Assembly (NCBI GenBank): GCA_903813345.2
Contig: CAIIXF020000003.1
Location: forward strand, 23,203,248 to 23,267,247
DNA from: Owenia fusiformis
Lineage: Eukaryota > Annelida > Polychaeta > Sabellida > Oweniidae
DNA length: 64,000 bases
Direction: 5' to 3'
How positions within the stretch are numbered: position 1 is the stretch's first letter; each line of letters starts with the position of its first letter. Shown piece after piece: positions 35,401 through 43,982 of this stretch. The position numbers and the translations under genes were made by a program. The notes under the pieces were generated by a model. It did not search any database and was not told the origin of the DNA. It worked only from the letters and a program-made list of their open reading frames with translations.

Positions 35401-37819
35401 CATTCTCCAGAGATATAATATCCAGTTTCTTACTGGGGTACTGAGTTTAGTTTTTTCAAATAGACGAGTTCTTGTGAATTTGTTCCATCGTAAAGACATA
35501 TTAATCCCCCCCTCCATCCACTCCCCCCCTCCATCCAAAATTAATTTATTTCGATTATTTTTTGTATAACGCATGGAAATTAAATTTAAAAAGTGAGCAA
35601 TGTCATTAGTATTGTGATAATAACGTCCCTTATATCTATTTATTACAGGTTGTGTAGACCATTGTTGCCCGATTTATAGCAAAAACATTGACTTTTGCAC
35701 GTTGGTGATGATGCGCCTTTTTTAATAGATCTCATATCTTTGAAGGGTATCAGTTCAAAAAAAATACTAGATTACCTAACATGTTTTGCCATGCACTGCG
35801 CCTATTCATTTGACAATTCAGTTGTAAATTTTCTCTTAAAAAAATAAATCTTCCAAATTTGTTGAGTTTTCTTGCAGAAATCGGCTAATCCCCCCCTCCA
35901 TCCATTTTGTACGATCACCGGGCGTGACTAGAGAGTTACAATTATAAAGTTACAAATTGAAATAAAGAATAAAAACACACATATTTAAAATAGTGAACAA
36001 ATCTATATCCCCAGTTGAGATGAAACCTCTATAGTGACCGTGTAATGACCATTTGTTTTCCCACCTACCTGTGTGTAATGACCACAAGCTTTCCCATCTC
36101 TACATTTATTTGTGGCATACGTATAATCAAATCGCTCATTCTCCCACGACTTTACAGAGGAATTAGCATTGAAGGTTCCAGTTGTCATATAGAGGTTCTG
36201 GCCGAGAGATAAAGAATTGGGGACCTGACCATGCACAAAATCACAGCGATCGGCCCATTGTTGTGCTAAGGATGCTACTTCATTGTCCCAGACCTAGGAA
36301 AAGGAGTTTTAACATGTATTTTGTAACATGAGATTGAAGGAGATGCCACTTTAATATTTCATTTAAAGATGTAACTTTAGAGAGAAAATATAGTAGCATT
36401 TAAATCAACTATTCTCGTTTATTTATTTTTTAATTTCAATCATTTTCGTTTTCCTTTTCATCAAAATTACAAAAGACTCTATTTTTCCAAGTTTAGAAGA
36501 AGGTGTAAATTATGAGGTAAATAATGATTATCCTATATGAGGTTCAGGATAATGGTATGTGAAATTATTGAAAAATGAAACACTTTTTTCTCATCCCGAC
36601 TGAAATTCATAGCAAGAACTGGATGATTCAGTGATGGCCTTTGCCCAAACTGTAATTTGATTGTCCCATGACCTTAAAATACAATATACCGTAAGGGATG
36701 AAGTTTTTATAATGTTGGGGAATGAAATAGAAAAACAATTTCATAATTGTTTTAAAGTTTTTAACAGAGGTACCATACTCTTGTGAACCATTATGGTTAT
36801 TTTAGAAAATCATAGGTTGTACATGTTTGTGTACTTCATATTTTAATGAATGTAATACTTGTACAGTCGACGCTCCTTTTATACTATGTACAAATGTGAG
36901 CCACTGTTTTAAAAATGTATGTCGAAATAATCCCGGGGCAAATACATTTGCCCAAAAGTCAGGGCGTGTTTATTGAAAAATGGGAATTCATTATAACTAA
37001 TGTTTCTTAGAATATAAAGCATATATTCAAACCAACTAATCACATTTTATCTTAAAATTACTTCTATCTTATGAATGACAACTACTGATTTATTGTATAC
37101 TCATTAAAGTATGTAAACTAATTTAATTTACCCCTCGATTATTGTATTATCAGTACAATAAAAGCCAGTGATATTTCTTTTATTATAGAAATCCATTCCG
37201 TGTGATATTCTTCAGAAAATCGTTTATCGGCCCCATATGCGACTGACATCGTTCATCAGACGATTCGTATGATAAACGAATTTGACTTTTTTGAATTTGT
37301 TATTGTAATCATGGGATAAACCAAGTATCAAATCATTTTTCGTGATATCATTTTGTCGCCTCGTAGATAAACCAACTCTTCGATAAAAATGATATCACTC
37401 AAAATTATCCGATAATATTCTCCATTTACCACGACACTGTACATTACTGTAAAATTACATAACTGTAAAATTGTATTGTAATATTGTTCTACATAAACGC
37501 AATAAATATTGAATCATGAAACAATATAAAAAACTGGTATTACCATATATCTCATATCTGAAGCGCCAACGGACGCTCTTATAGAGTTATGTAAACTTAG
37601 CACCCATTGAGCATCTTGGGAGGAAAACACATCAGTTCCTCGCCTCTTTCGCTCTGCACGCTTTATATCTCCAAAGATTTGACTCCGAATTGAATTATCA
37701 CTTGTTTCAGAAATAAGACTGGATTCTTCATTTTTTCTTGATTTTGTTTCTCCTGAATTTACCATTAAAATTATCAAGAAAATTAAAAGTACATTTTTTA
37801 AAGTTCTGAAAGTTGCCAT
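20440..37819 (-). CDS. CAP-domain (SCP/CRISP-type) type I membrane protein with EGF, ShKT and mucin-like regions, 744 aa
   Basis: Thirteen exons in phase: 37819-37544, 36293-36069, 34328-34207, 33024-32939, 32090-32055, 26048-25959, 25268-25161, 25027-24632, 24428-24370, 24044-23938, 21725-21517, 21149-20909, 20719-20440. Domains in order: signal peptide (1-25); CAP domain with LHNSIRAS, SVKSWENE, the CGHYTQIVW and VVCNYNPPGNF signatures (about 70-212); Cys-rich hinge GEGCSDCGPGLFCFDGFC; EGF-like (CSCSCPAGWWGNSC); a six-Cys ShKT domain (CVDVNENC to HCGRC); a (TTTTKKP)n linker; a second EGF-like repeat; an unrecognised extracellular domain with a possible furin site RVRR; a transmembrane helix at about 625-648; and a 95-aa cytoplasmic tail. 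The start at 37819 (MATF) precedes the hydrophobic signal; another ATG is at 37876. CAP proteins are usually secreted, so membrane anchoring is notable. Function is not assignable. Confidence 0.9.
21783..21922. repeat. Hairpin (about 60-bp arms) in CAP-gene intron
   Basis: AAAGACCGAGATCTTAATGA on the left is matched by the reverse complement AAAGACCTCGATTTTATGAT on the right, with TATATGACC near the loop in both arms. Probably a small foldback MITE. Confidence 0.65.
22047..23105 (+). mobile_element. Degenerate mariner-type transposon with long TIRs
   Basis: Ends CCAGGTCGTTCAATAAGTTC and its reverse complement at 23106-23087 define terminal inverted repeats. The repeat continues inward at a distance to the inverted pair AAAGGGTATGCGGGGCAC (22215) and GTGCCCCGCATACCC (22921). 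TA lies at the right edge; the left target site looks mutated. Only the C-terminal part of the transposase remains. Confidence 0.88.
22483..22787 (+). pseudogene. Mariner transposase fragment (C-terminal)
   Basis: The frame reads DNAPSHRSNLVQ, which contains the second catalytic Asp of the DD(34)D triad, then PYSPD, FNRLKEALRGIRFGSVDDLK and LCIQHDGSYFEHLM, ending at 22787. A TAG stop sits immediately before the catalytic Asp and no N-terminal or DNA-binding part is present. Inside CAP-gene intron 10, opposite to the host gene. Non-functional. Confidence 0.87.
23361..23851. mobile_element. 491-bp GC-rich MITE, Harbinger-like, TSD TTA
   Basis: Terminal inverted repeats CACCCCAGTCACATTT / AAATGTGACTGGGGTG are flanked by TTA at 23358-23360 and 23852-23854. 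A 3-bp TTA duplication fits the PIF/Harbinger superfamily. The interior has repeated inverted TTTCTACGCTCGCCGCAGAA blocks and is far more GC-rich than its surroundings. No transposase. Confidence 0.85.
24755..24990 (-). repeat. In-frame coding repeat (TTTTKKP)n in the CAP-membrane protein
   Basis: About ten 21-nt units encode Thr-Thr-Thr-Thr-Lys-Lys-Pro heptads within exon 24632-25027. Such Thr/Pro tracts are typical O-glycosylated stalks. The array is in frame, so copy-number changes would keep the reading frame; one unit carries an extra Thr. The long Val/Gly open frames on the other strand are shadows of it. Confidence 0.92.
25531..25628 (-). repeat. 13-bp tandem array of donor-like GTAAGTATATGGT
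   Basis: About seven near-identical units. Read in the sense of the CAP gene the unit is GTAAGTATATGGT, whose first eight bases match the U1-complementary consensus GTAAGTAT. It lies in intron 6, about 330 nt downstream of the real donor of the EGF exon. Confidence 0.93.
27299..29304. mobile_element. 2.0-kb relative of the GTAGCCAGG MITE family
   Basis: Left end CATAGCCGTAGCCAGCGGGG and right end CCTGGCTACGCCACTG are inverted relatives, flanked by CTGTAC on both sides (27293-27298, 29305-29310). Inside are GGTTCGAACGAACCCCCGG near the left end and a copy of the 6530-6870 repeat at 28845-29055. No intact transposase frame. Nested inside the 26452-31775 element. Confidence 0.8.
28845..29055 (+). 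repeat. Dispersed repeat shared with 6530-6870
   Basis: Shares CAGGAAAACTAAAGATTTTT, ATTGGTAGGTCAAT and TACATGTTGCTTGTAATTTT with the copy at 6.5-6.9 kb, in the same orientation. Confidence 0.75.
29790..30400 (+). repeat. Degenerate tandem repeat of about 105 bp rich in AGGTCA
   Basis: About six divergent units pairing an ACCAATGATAAGGTGACCT-like half with GGTCAAGGTCA. Includes AGGTCAAAGGTCA (29850-29862), formally a perfect DR1 nuclear-receptor site. Such repeats are probably transposon-derived; regulatory use is speculative. Confidence 0.75.
30470..30600 (-). mobile_element. tRNA-derived SINE-like element
   Basis: The reverse complement contains TTTAGTTCAGGTGGTAGAGC, an A-box-like tRNA sequence, then a TCTAGACTAGAAGGTCCCAG stretch resembling an anticodon arm leading to a degenerate B box. 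A functional tRNA fold is not supported. A SINE head is the best explanation. Confidence 0.6.
33280..33680 (+). repeat. Dispersed repeat shared with 34403-34600
   Basis: Shares GGACTGTAxAGAGAAAATTC, GGTCAATATTTGGCTTAA, TCTTTGACATACCTATTTTC and CCCCCCTGCACTA with 34403-34600. A more distant relative of its right part lies at 7680-7790. Lies in a CAP-gene intron. Confidence 0.8.
34403..34600 (+). repeat. Dispersed repeat, second copy (of 33280-33680)
   Basis: Shorter copy lacking a middle segment present in the first copy and carrying an expanded poly-C tract before TGCACTAATTGTTGCACCT. Confidence 0.8.
34640..34865 (-). repeat. Tandem repeat of CAP exon-2 3' end plus donor
   Basis: In gene sense the units read GTGTGGTCATTACACACxG followed by GGTAAGTGGAAA or GGTAGATG variants. 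They match the true exon end AAAGCTTGTGGTCATTACAC-ACAG and its donor GTAGGTGGGAAA at 36090-36060. About six copies with a period of 30-47 bp. Another copy lies right next to the exon (36020-36056). Between the two blocks sits the 34907-35926 transposon, which appears to have interrupted the array. Confidence 0.87.
34907..35926. mobile_element. 1,020-bp MITE with about 400-bp inverted arms, TSD ACTAG
   Basis: Ends CACGCCCGGTGATCGTA and TACGATCACCGGGCGTG are perfect inverted repeats flanked by ACTAG at 34902-34906 and 35927-35931. Inversion continues for about 400 bp on each side (for example AAAAGGCGCATCATCACCAA and its complement near 35710). GGATGGAGGGGGGGAT tracts lie at both arm bases. A 5-bp duplication is used. 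No transposase; family uncertain. Confidence 0.92.
36020..36095 (-). repeat. Exon-proximal copies of the CAP exon-donor repeat
   Basis: The true exon end (CGHYTQ, donor at 36068) is immediately followed in the intron by a decayed second copy containing AAATGGTCATTACACGGTCA. This links the exon to the array at 34640-34865. Confidence 0.85.
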
Positions 37820-37945
37820 CTTAATGTATCTCCTGTCACTCAAGTAGTAGAGTGAGGCAGAAAACGTTTCTAACATAAATTTCTATAGGCTAGAATTGAG
37901 TGTTTCATTCAATTCTAATAGTTTATATAAAAGCCACACATACAG

Positions 37946-38653
37946 CATACCAGCTCGATCAATAAGTTATGAGAAAAAGTTTCTTAAAACAAGTTGTTTT
38001 TCCCTTTCACTCTCTAATTTTGGACGAAAAATATAGGTTTATGAGACACATTTTGACACCAATTTAAACGATAATTGTGATTTTAGGATATTGAAATACT
38101 AATTTACTAAATAGCCTGTCACAATAATTCTGATATTTTCCGAAATCATTTATTTGTTTCTTTTCTTATCTTTAAGATGACATTGAAAGAAATATTATTT
38201 TCTAAATATAAGTCTTTCTATTTTCTTTGTACTTTGATCACTCAAACGTACATTTGCTCTTCATTTTCTACATTCGAATTAAATATATGGCATTGGATTT
38301 GGATTATTTTTGGTTTGGATTAATTTTGCTAGATTTGGATTGAGTGAATTTGCGAGAGGAAGAATACCAGTTTTCAATTGGGCTGACAGGGTAGAAGTTT
38401 TTCCACGGCACAAATTCTTAACTTTGATTGGGATTCAATGTCTGTGCGAAGTTGCGTTGCTCTTGTAATGTTGTGCCACGTGTCAATGTAGTATCTTTGG
38501 TTATAGCATGGGCGAGCCTATGGTTATAGGAAAAGCTCTGCCGACAAAAAGAAAGAAACAATTATATCCATATTTGTCTAATTGAGGGATAATTCCTAAA
38601 GACAACTCTTGCTAAAAGCCTTTTTTAAGAACATATTGAACGACCTGCGTATA
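37946..38653. mobile_element. Mariner-like MITE just upstream of the CAP gene
   Basis: Left CCAGCTCGATCAATAAGTTA and right (reverse complement) CGCAGGTCGTTCAATATGTT resemble the ends of the mariner relic at 22047-23105, and both are bordered by TA. No coding sequence remains inside. It may lie close to the CAP-gene promoter. Confidence 0.65.
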
Positions 38654-40189
38654 CTATTCAGCATCAATAGTGTTTACCCGAAATCTAATATTTACGTGAT
38701 TTTTTATGAGATAATTTTTTGTATTTGTATTAATTTTTCAGGTCACTGACCAAACTTAAGGACCCGATGCGAAGGTTGAAAATATTTTTTAATAATGTAA
38801 GTCTTATTTTCAGGAATCAAAAGTTGTAATTAATCGAAAAAATAGTCTTTTAATTCTCGAGCAAATGTTTCATTTTTTGATTATCAACTTCTACACAATA
38901 CATTGAAAAAGACTCCATTGTATAGATTGATGAAAAGTTATACTCCCTGGACAATATCAGTCGTCTTACCATTGCTTTCATAAGTTCAACATTAATTTTT
39001 CTCAGAGCTATTATCTGTTGTCGTGGGTAAATTTTGGACACATTTCGGAATTAGACACCGTTTATTACTAGATATACATGATCGCCGAAATGGTATCTTT
39101 AGGAAAGGACAATGAATTAAACGTTTAAAAATTCTCAAAAAGAATTTGCCAAATCAAATCTCGATAACATTATATGGTTTAGGCAACATTACAATATATA
39201 TACGCGGTCTTAACTTTCCATGGAACATTTAGCATTAACCTTTACCTTAAAAGTCTTAGTCTTTAAGGTTGACCCCATATATCCAAATAAATATCATAAC
39301 AACACGCACTATAATATAAATGGATTTGAAGTACGTTTTGTCTGTAAATACTGAATCTTGAAGCATAGTAAGCGTCATGACAAGGGCAAGTTGTATATGT
39401 ACCAAGAACATGCAAGATAAAGAGCTTTGCATTTTGCCAGCCAGTTTGTCGCCCCCTTGCCAGACAGGTTACAATACGAATATAACACACGGAGGTGCGA
39501 TAAAACAGATTGTTAAAAACATGAGTAACAAAAAAGTTATTATTTGAGAAAATGTCAATGGAAGTATAATATATTATTATAATGCAAGAAAAGCAAGAAT
39601 CTCAAAAGTCAAGGAATTTTGGGTGGGCTCACTGATTATTATTTCAAAAATTTAGAAAGTACTTCAAAATGACCTTTAAATGTAATTAAGTTATAATAAG
39701 TCCAGAACCCAAGTTGAACATAAAAATATCTAAAAAATGAATACAAAAATGGCAGAAAGTAAATACAGCAACTCCCATGGAGAATAATTCAGAAGTGATA
39801 TTGAATAAAAAAAACATTCTGAAAATATTTGGATATTATTCAATGGCTTCTATTGCCACAAATGAACCATACTTTCATTATAAATCAATAGAAACATATC
39901 AATATTTATCAACAAAAATATGTCAATCAAATATTGACAGCCGAGGATTAACACGCGTTTCGTTACAAGTAGATGTTAATTTTAAAGAAGCCGGGTTAAA
40001 GGTCTAAAAGTGACATTCTTTTCTCGTGTTCAAATACTGATAACATTGTGTGGAAAATGGGAGCCTGTGGTACCGTAAATTGGTTTATTTTGGTAGTATT
40101 AATTTGGTGAATTTGCCATTTTCAGAATAATGACAACTGTTTAATTTTGCAGATTGTTTAATTTGGCAGATCTTTAAAAATATTTCAAA

Positions 40190-40905
40190 ACGGATATTAT
40201 GGAATTTCCATTTGTCCAACATAGTTGACGGATGGACAGACAGACGTATGAGAAGGCATTATATAAGCTCACCAGTAAAAACTACAAAAAGTACAGTAGT
40301 TTACACTCTGAATGTAAATGTTTACATAGAGGATTAGCAATGTTGTTATTTATCAAATTATAAAATTAACCTTTAAAGGTATCTCCTTTACAATGTTTAT
40401 TCAATTTCATCCAATAATGAATATAGATATAATCCAGCAATGGCACCTGCTAAGCACATCGACGTTTCAATGGTATTGTGTCAACTTCATATTGCATTTC
40501 AAGTTTTCTCAAAATACTGAGAAATATATGAATCAAAATGTTTTCTGAAAAACTGAGACCTTGAAGAACACTTGGTTTCCCCATGGGCTTTCAAGATTTT
40601 AAAAAATATATCAAAACTGATATTATGGAATTTCCATTTGTCCAAAGTAGTTGATAGATAGACAGATAGACAGACAGACGGATGAGAGGGGATTACATAA
40701 GCCAACCAATAAGGACTATAAAAAGTACAGTAGTTTACACTTTGAATGTAAATGTTTACATAGAAGATTAGTAATGTTGTTATTTTTTAAATTATAAAAT
40801 TAACCTTTAAAGATATCTCCTTTACAATATTTATTTAATCTTTTTCAATTATTAATATGGAGATAATCCCGCAATGACACCTGCAAAGCACATCAACATT
40901 TTTGC
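40190..40905 (+). repeat. Direct duplication of about 300 bp
   Basis: ATTATGGAATTTCCATTTGT through AATGTAAATGTTTACATAGA to GCAAAGCACATC-like sequence occurs twice about 420 bp apart. Both units contain a GACAGACAGACG microsatellite-like tract typical of dispersed invertebrate repeats. Confidence 0.8.
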
Positions 40906-41639
40906 TTGTATTTAGATAATGTTGCTGCCCGGGCATTGCTCCTTTTTCATTTTCCTTCTTATAACATATCATGTATCTTTATTAAGGGTGTCAAAATAGC
41001 ACTCTACTTTTCTAAAGTCATCGCCTTTTTGGAATGTTTTTGTCCCATTCAAGGCTGTGTTGATGTCAAAACTACAATGTTATGTCTATTTTTTAAACAT
41101 CCAGAAAATAAAGATGGCAATTTTTAACATTCATGTTTTTATTATGAATATCCAACATTATAAATTTAAATAATTTTAACATTTCTCAGCATTCTGATTC
41201 ATACAACAGGTATGTTCTATTTAGGACGGTAAAGCATGTTGGTCAATTAGTTAGTAAGTACCAATGGTAACACAGATCTTAACTTAAATACAAAGAACAT
41301 TGTTTTTTCTGATGATATATTTTTTTATTATTGCACCAAAGTTGTAATGTATCCTTATCCACAACAGCGCTTTTAAAATGATTGACATGCTAACTGTAAA
41401 GTACATCTGTACTTTTTCAAGATGTACAAATAACACATTTAAAATATCTGCACATGGAAGAGAATGGGTGTACATAATGGGATACATAAACCTCCTCTCA
41501 TCAGTAGTGTAGAGGAATCATGGGAGATATCCTTCCTTGGGTGATGGAAGTATTTGTGCATGTGAACTATGGTACATGTATGCATAATGTGCCTTCCTTT
41601 TTGGAATTTCAAAGGAATACCCTAACACAACAATCTTGA

Positions 41640-41760
41640 AACTAGGCATTAACATACAAGATATCACCACCTGCCATTTGTTACAGACACCGAACACCAA
41701 ACTTTGACCACCAAATGCTACCCACTGAACACTGTCCACAAAAATGAGTGTTCTCATAAC
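41640..41760 (-). repeat. Short dispersed repeat family, copy 5
   Basis: Contains CATTAACATACAAGATATCA, CACCTGCCATTTGTTACAGA and CCACAAAAATGAGTGTTCTC, matching copies 1-4. Confidence 0.7.
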
Positions 41761-42171
41761 AGCAGCCCTTCGTCTAATGCTGTATGGTAATATGTGGTAT
41801 AAAAGAAAAAGACTAGTCTCGGTTTGGAGAACAAAGTTTATCACTACTGCACATTACCCCTGCTTTGGACAATTCTGATATTTTTACATATTGTAGATTT
41901 AAATGTCCTCTTTTGAATATTCATTATTCAATTTGGGAAAAAATTATTAGCCAAGGAGACTGTTCACCAAACCGAAACTTGTCCTTTCAATACATGAACA
42001 TAGAGAATGTACACTGTTGCCTGCCATCTTTTGTCAAGAATAGTAGTCTAAAGTGTGTTACTTTAATGTGTTTTCTTGCTGCTAACTTTAAACCATATCA
42101 AGAAAATATTTTAATGTTAAATGTTCCAATACCATTAGTAGGTACTGTGGGAATATACCAGAGAATATACA

Positions 42172-42452
42172 TGGTGGGCTAAAAAACCAATACCCAAGTT
42201 TAAAGATGAATGATTCATATGATATATGTTAAACCATGCCATGTATTATATATCATTTTAAAGATAAATCGTTTCCTAACAAAATGACACCATCCAATTG
42301 AACAAAGACTTTGAGCCTGTGAACCCTTGAGTATTATTCCGAGATCGGGCCTTTTATACTAAACGGTGAGCAACACCAGAAATGAGCTTTCGATTTACTA
42401 ATCGATATGTGCCACCCTTAAAACTTGGGTATTGTTTTTTTGGCCAACCTGT
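42172..42452. mobile_element. MITE with CAGGTTGGCCAAAAAA-type inverted ends
   Basis: Left GGGCTAAAAAACCAATACCC and right GGGTATTGTTTTTTTGGCC are inverted copies, about 280 bp apart. Flanking TAC/GTA suggests a TA target site. Confidence 0.7.
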
Positions 42453-42670
42453 AGTACTACTTATTGTACACAGTTTCCTCCCACCGAGTACATAAATTAC
42501 AATATCATAACATCATTAAAGTCAAATTACAATTTTTTCTTAAATGTGAGAAGCGTAAAATGCAGAATCATAAGTTGGAGATATAGTTTTTAAATAACAT
42601 TCCCCATTTAACCTGTTATACTCACCATTACAATTACATTATTTTAACTCCATATTTCATAAATACATTG

Positions 42671-42768
42671 TACAGTAAAACCTGTCTAATTTGAATTCCT
42701 TTGGTACTACTCTAAAAAGACTTGGGATTCTGGAAAGTGTTCCACTTTACAGGTTTCACTGTAATTGA
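42671..42768. mobile_element. 98-bp TACAGTAAAACCTGT MITE
   Basis: Starts TACAGTAAAACCTGTCTAA and ends ACAGGTTTCACTGTAA. Same end family as 4745-4875 and 59188-59925. Confidence 0.72.
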
Positions 42769-43232
42769 CTATTCCATATTTAATATGTACAAGTACAGTC
42801 TAATGCATTGCCCAGAGAAATATGTAAGTTTCATTTATGGTCATGCACTATTCTGCACTGCATATTGACACAACCACAGAATTAATGCTGGTCTAATCTT
42901 GCATCTTACTCTTGCTTGATACAAACTTAATATACATTACCAACTTAGTGGAGCACTAGAACTTAGAATGGGAGTTGAGGCTTGATGCAAGACTATGTAA
43001 GTTCCATTTACCCAGGAGAATAACAAAAAATTACAATAAATAAAATAACAAAATATTGTAATGTGACACTGCACTGCAACTAAAGTCTCCTATGTTAGCC
43101 AACATCAAACATTAATCTATCAAACATTATAAACAAATACAAGTAGTGTACTTTGCATTCAAAAACTTATATGTCTCTCAAATAGATATTAATAGTTCAT
43201 ATATTTTGATCAAAATGGATCTCCATTCACTT

Positions 43233-43460
43233 AAGTAGCTGTCATACTAGCCATGTGGGCTCACTGTTTGCCACTATGTGGCTTATCTTGGGCATTAATT
43301 TTTAAATTAATTTTTGAATTTGGTATGATGGGAGATATATTGCTTTAAAACTGTTTGTTTTGTCCACCGTGTATCCATGCTGTGCCCCACCGTCTGCCCA
43401 AAGTATTCACACATTGGTGAACAGTGAGCCCACACGACCTAAGTGTGACAGCCACATTAT
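43233..43460. mobile_element. MITE with about 38-bp inverted ends
   Basis: GCTGTCATACTAGCCATGTG and GGGCTCACTGTTTGCC at the left are mirrored by GTGAACAGTGAGCCCACACG and ACCTAAGTGTGACAGC at the right. Confidence 0.75.
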
Positions 43461-43982
43461 AGGTAACTATATCTAAGGAATGTCATAGGTGACTTTAACA
43501 AGCTTTAACAAGAAAATAAATAAGTATTTTTCATGTGAGGTCATGCATAATATTGTTATAAGTAAATACAAAATTGAAGTTTGACCCTCCAAGTATCACC
43601 TTAATATATCAATAAAAAATTACATGAAATATATTGTAACTACATGTATGTTGGCTTACATGGGAAAATAACCTTACAATTACATCTTAGATCAAATTTG
43701 AAGTTAGTGGTTAATTAAATGACATTGAAAGCTCATTCCCCTGCACAACCAGGAAGATTGAGGTACAAAAAATGTTGATCTAGGATTTATTATAAATTCA
43801 AAAATTAAATCTTGACACGTGGAATGTACAACCACAGAACATGCATATCATGTTCACATTTTTCACAAATCAATTAACATTGGTGAAGTTACTTATTTTG
43901 AATTCACTGATGGTGATATAAGTATATGAAATTGACGATATGACAGTAAATAAAATTTTTAACAGTATTCCATGAGTTACTT

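Larger units (their letters stand above)
38654..43780. other. Intergenic region between CAP gene 5' end and ANKRD27 3' end
   Basis: No convincing exons on either strand. Contains a direct duplication at 40190-40480 / 40600-40900 (each with GACAGACAGACG and TACAGTAGTTTACACT), a short dispersed repeat at 41640-41760, and MITEs at 42172, 42671 and 43233. Confidence 0.65.
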
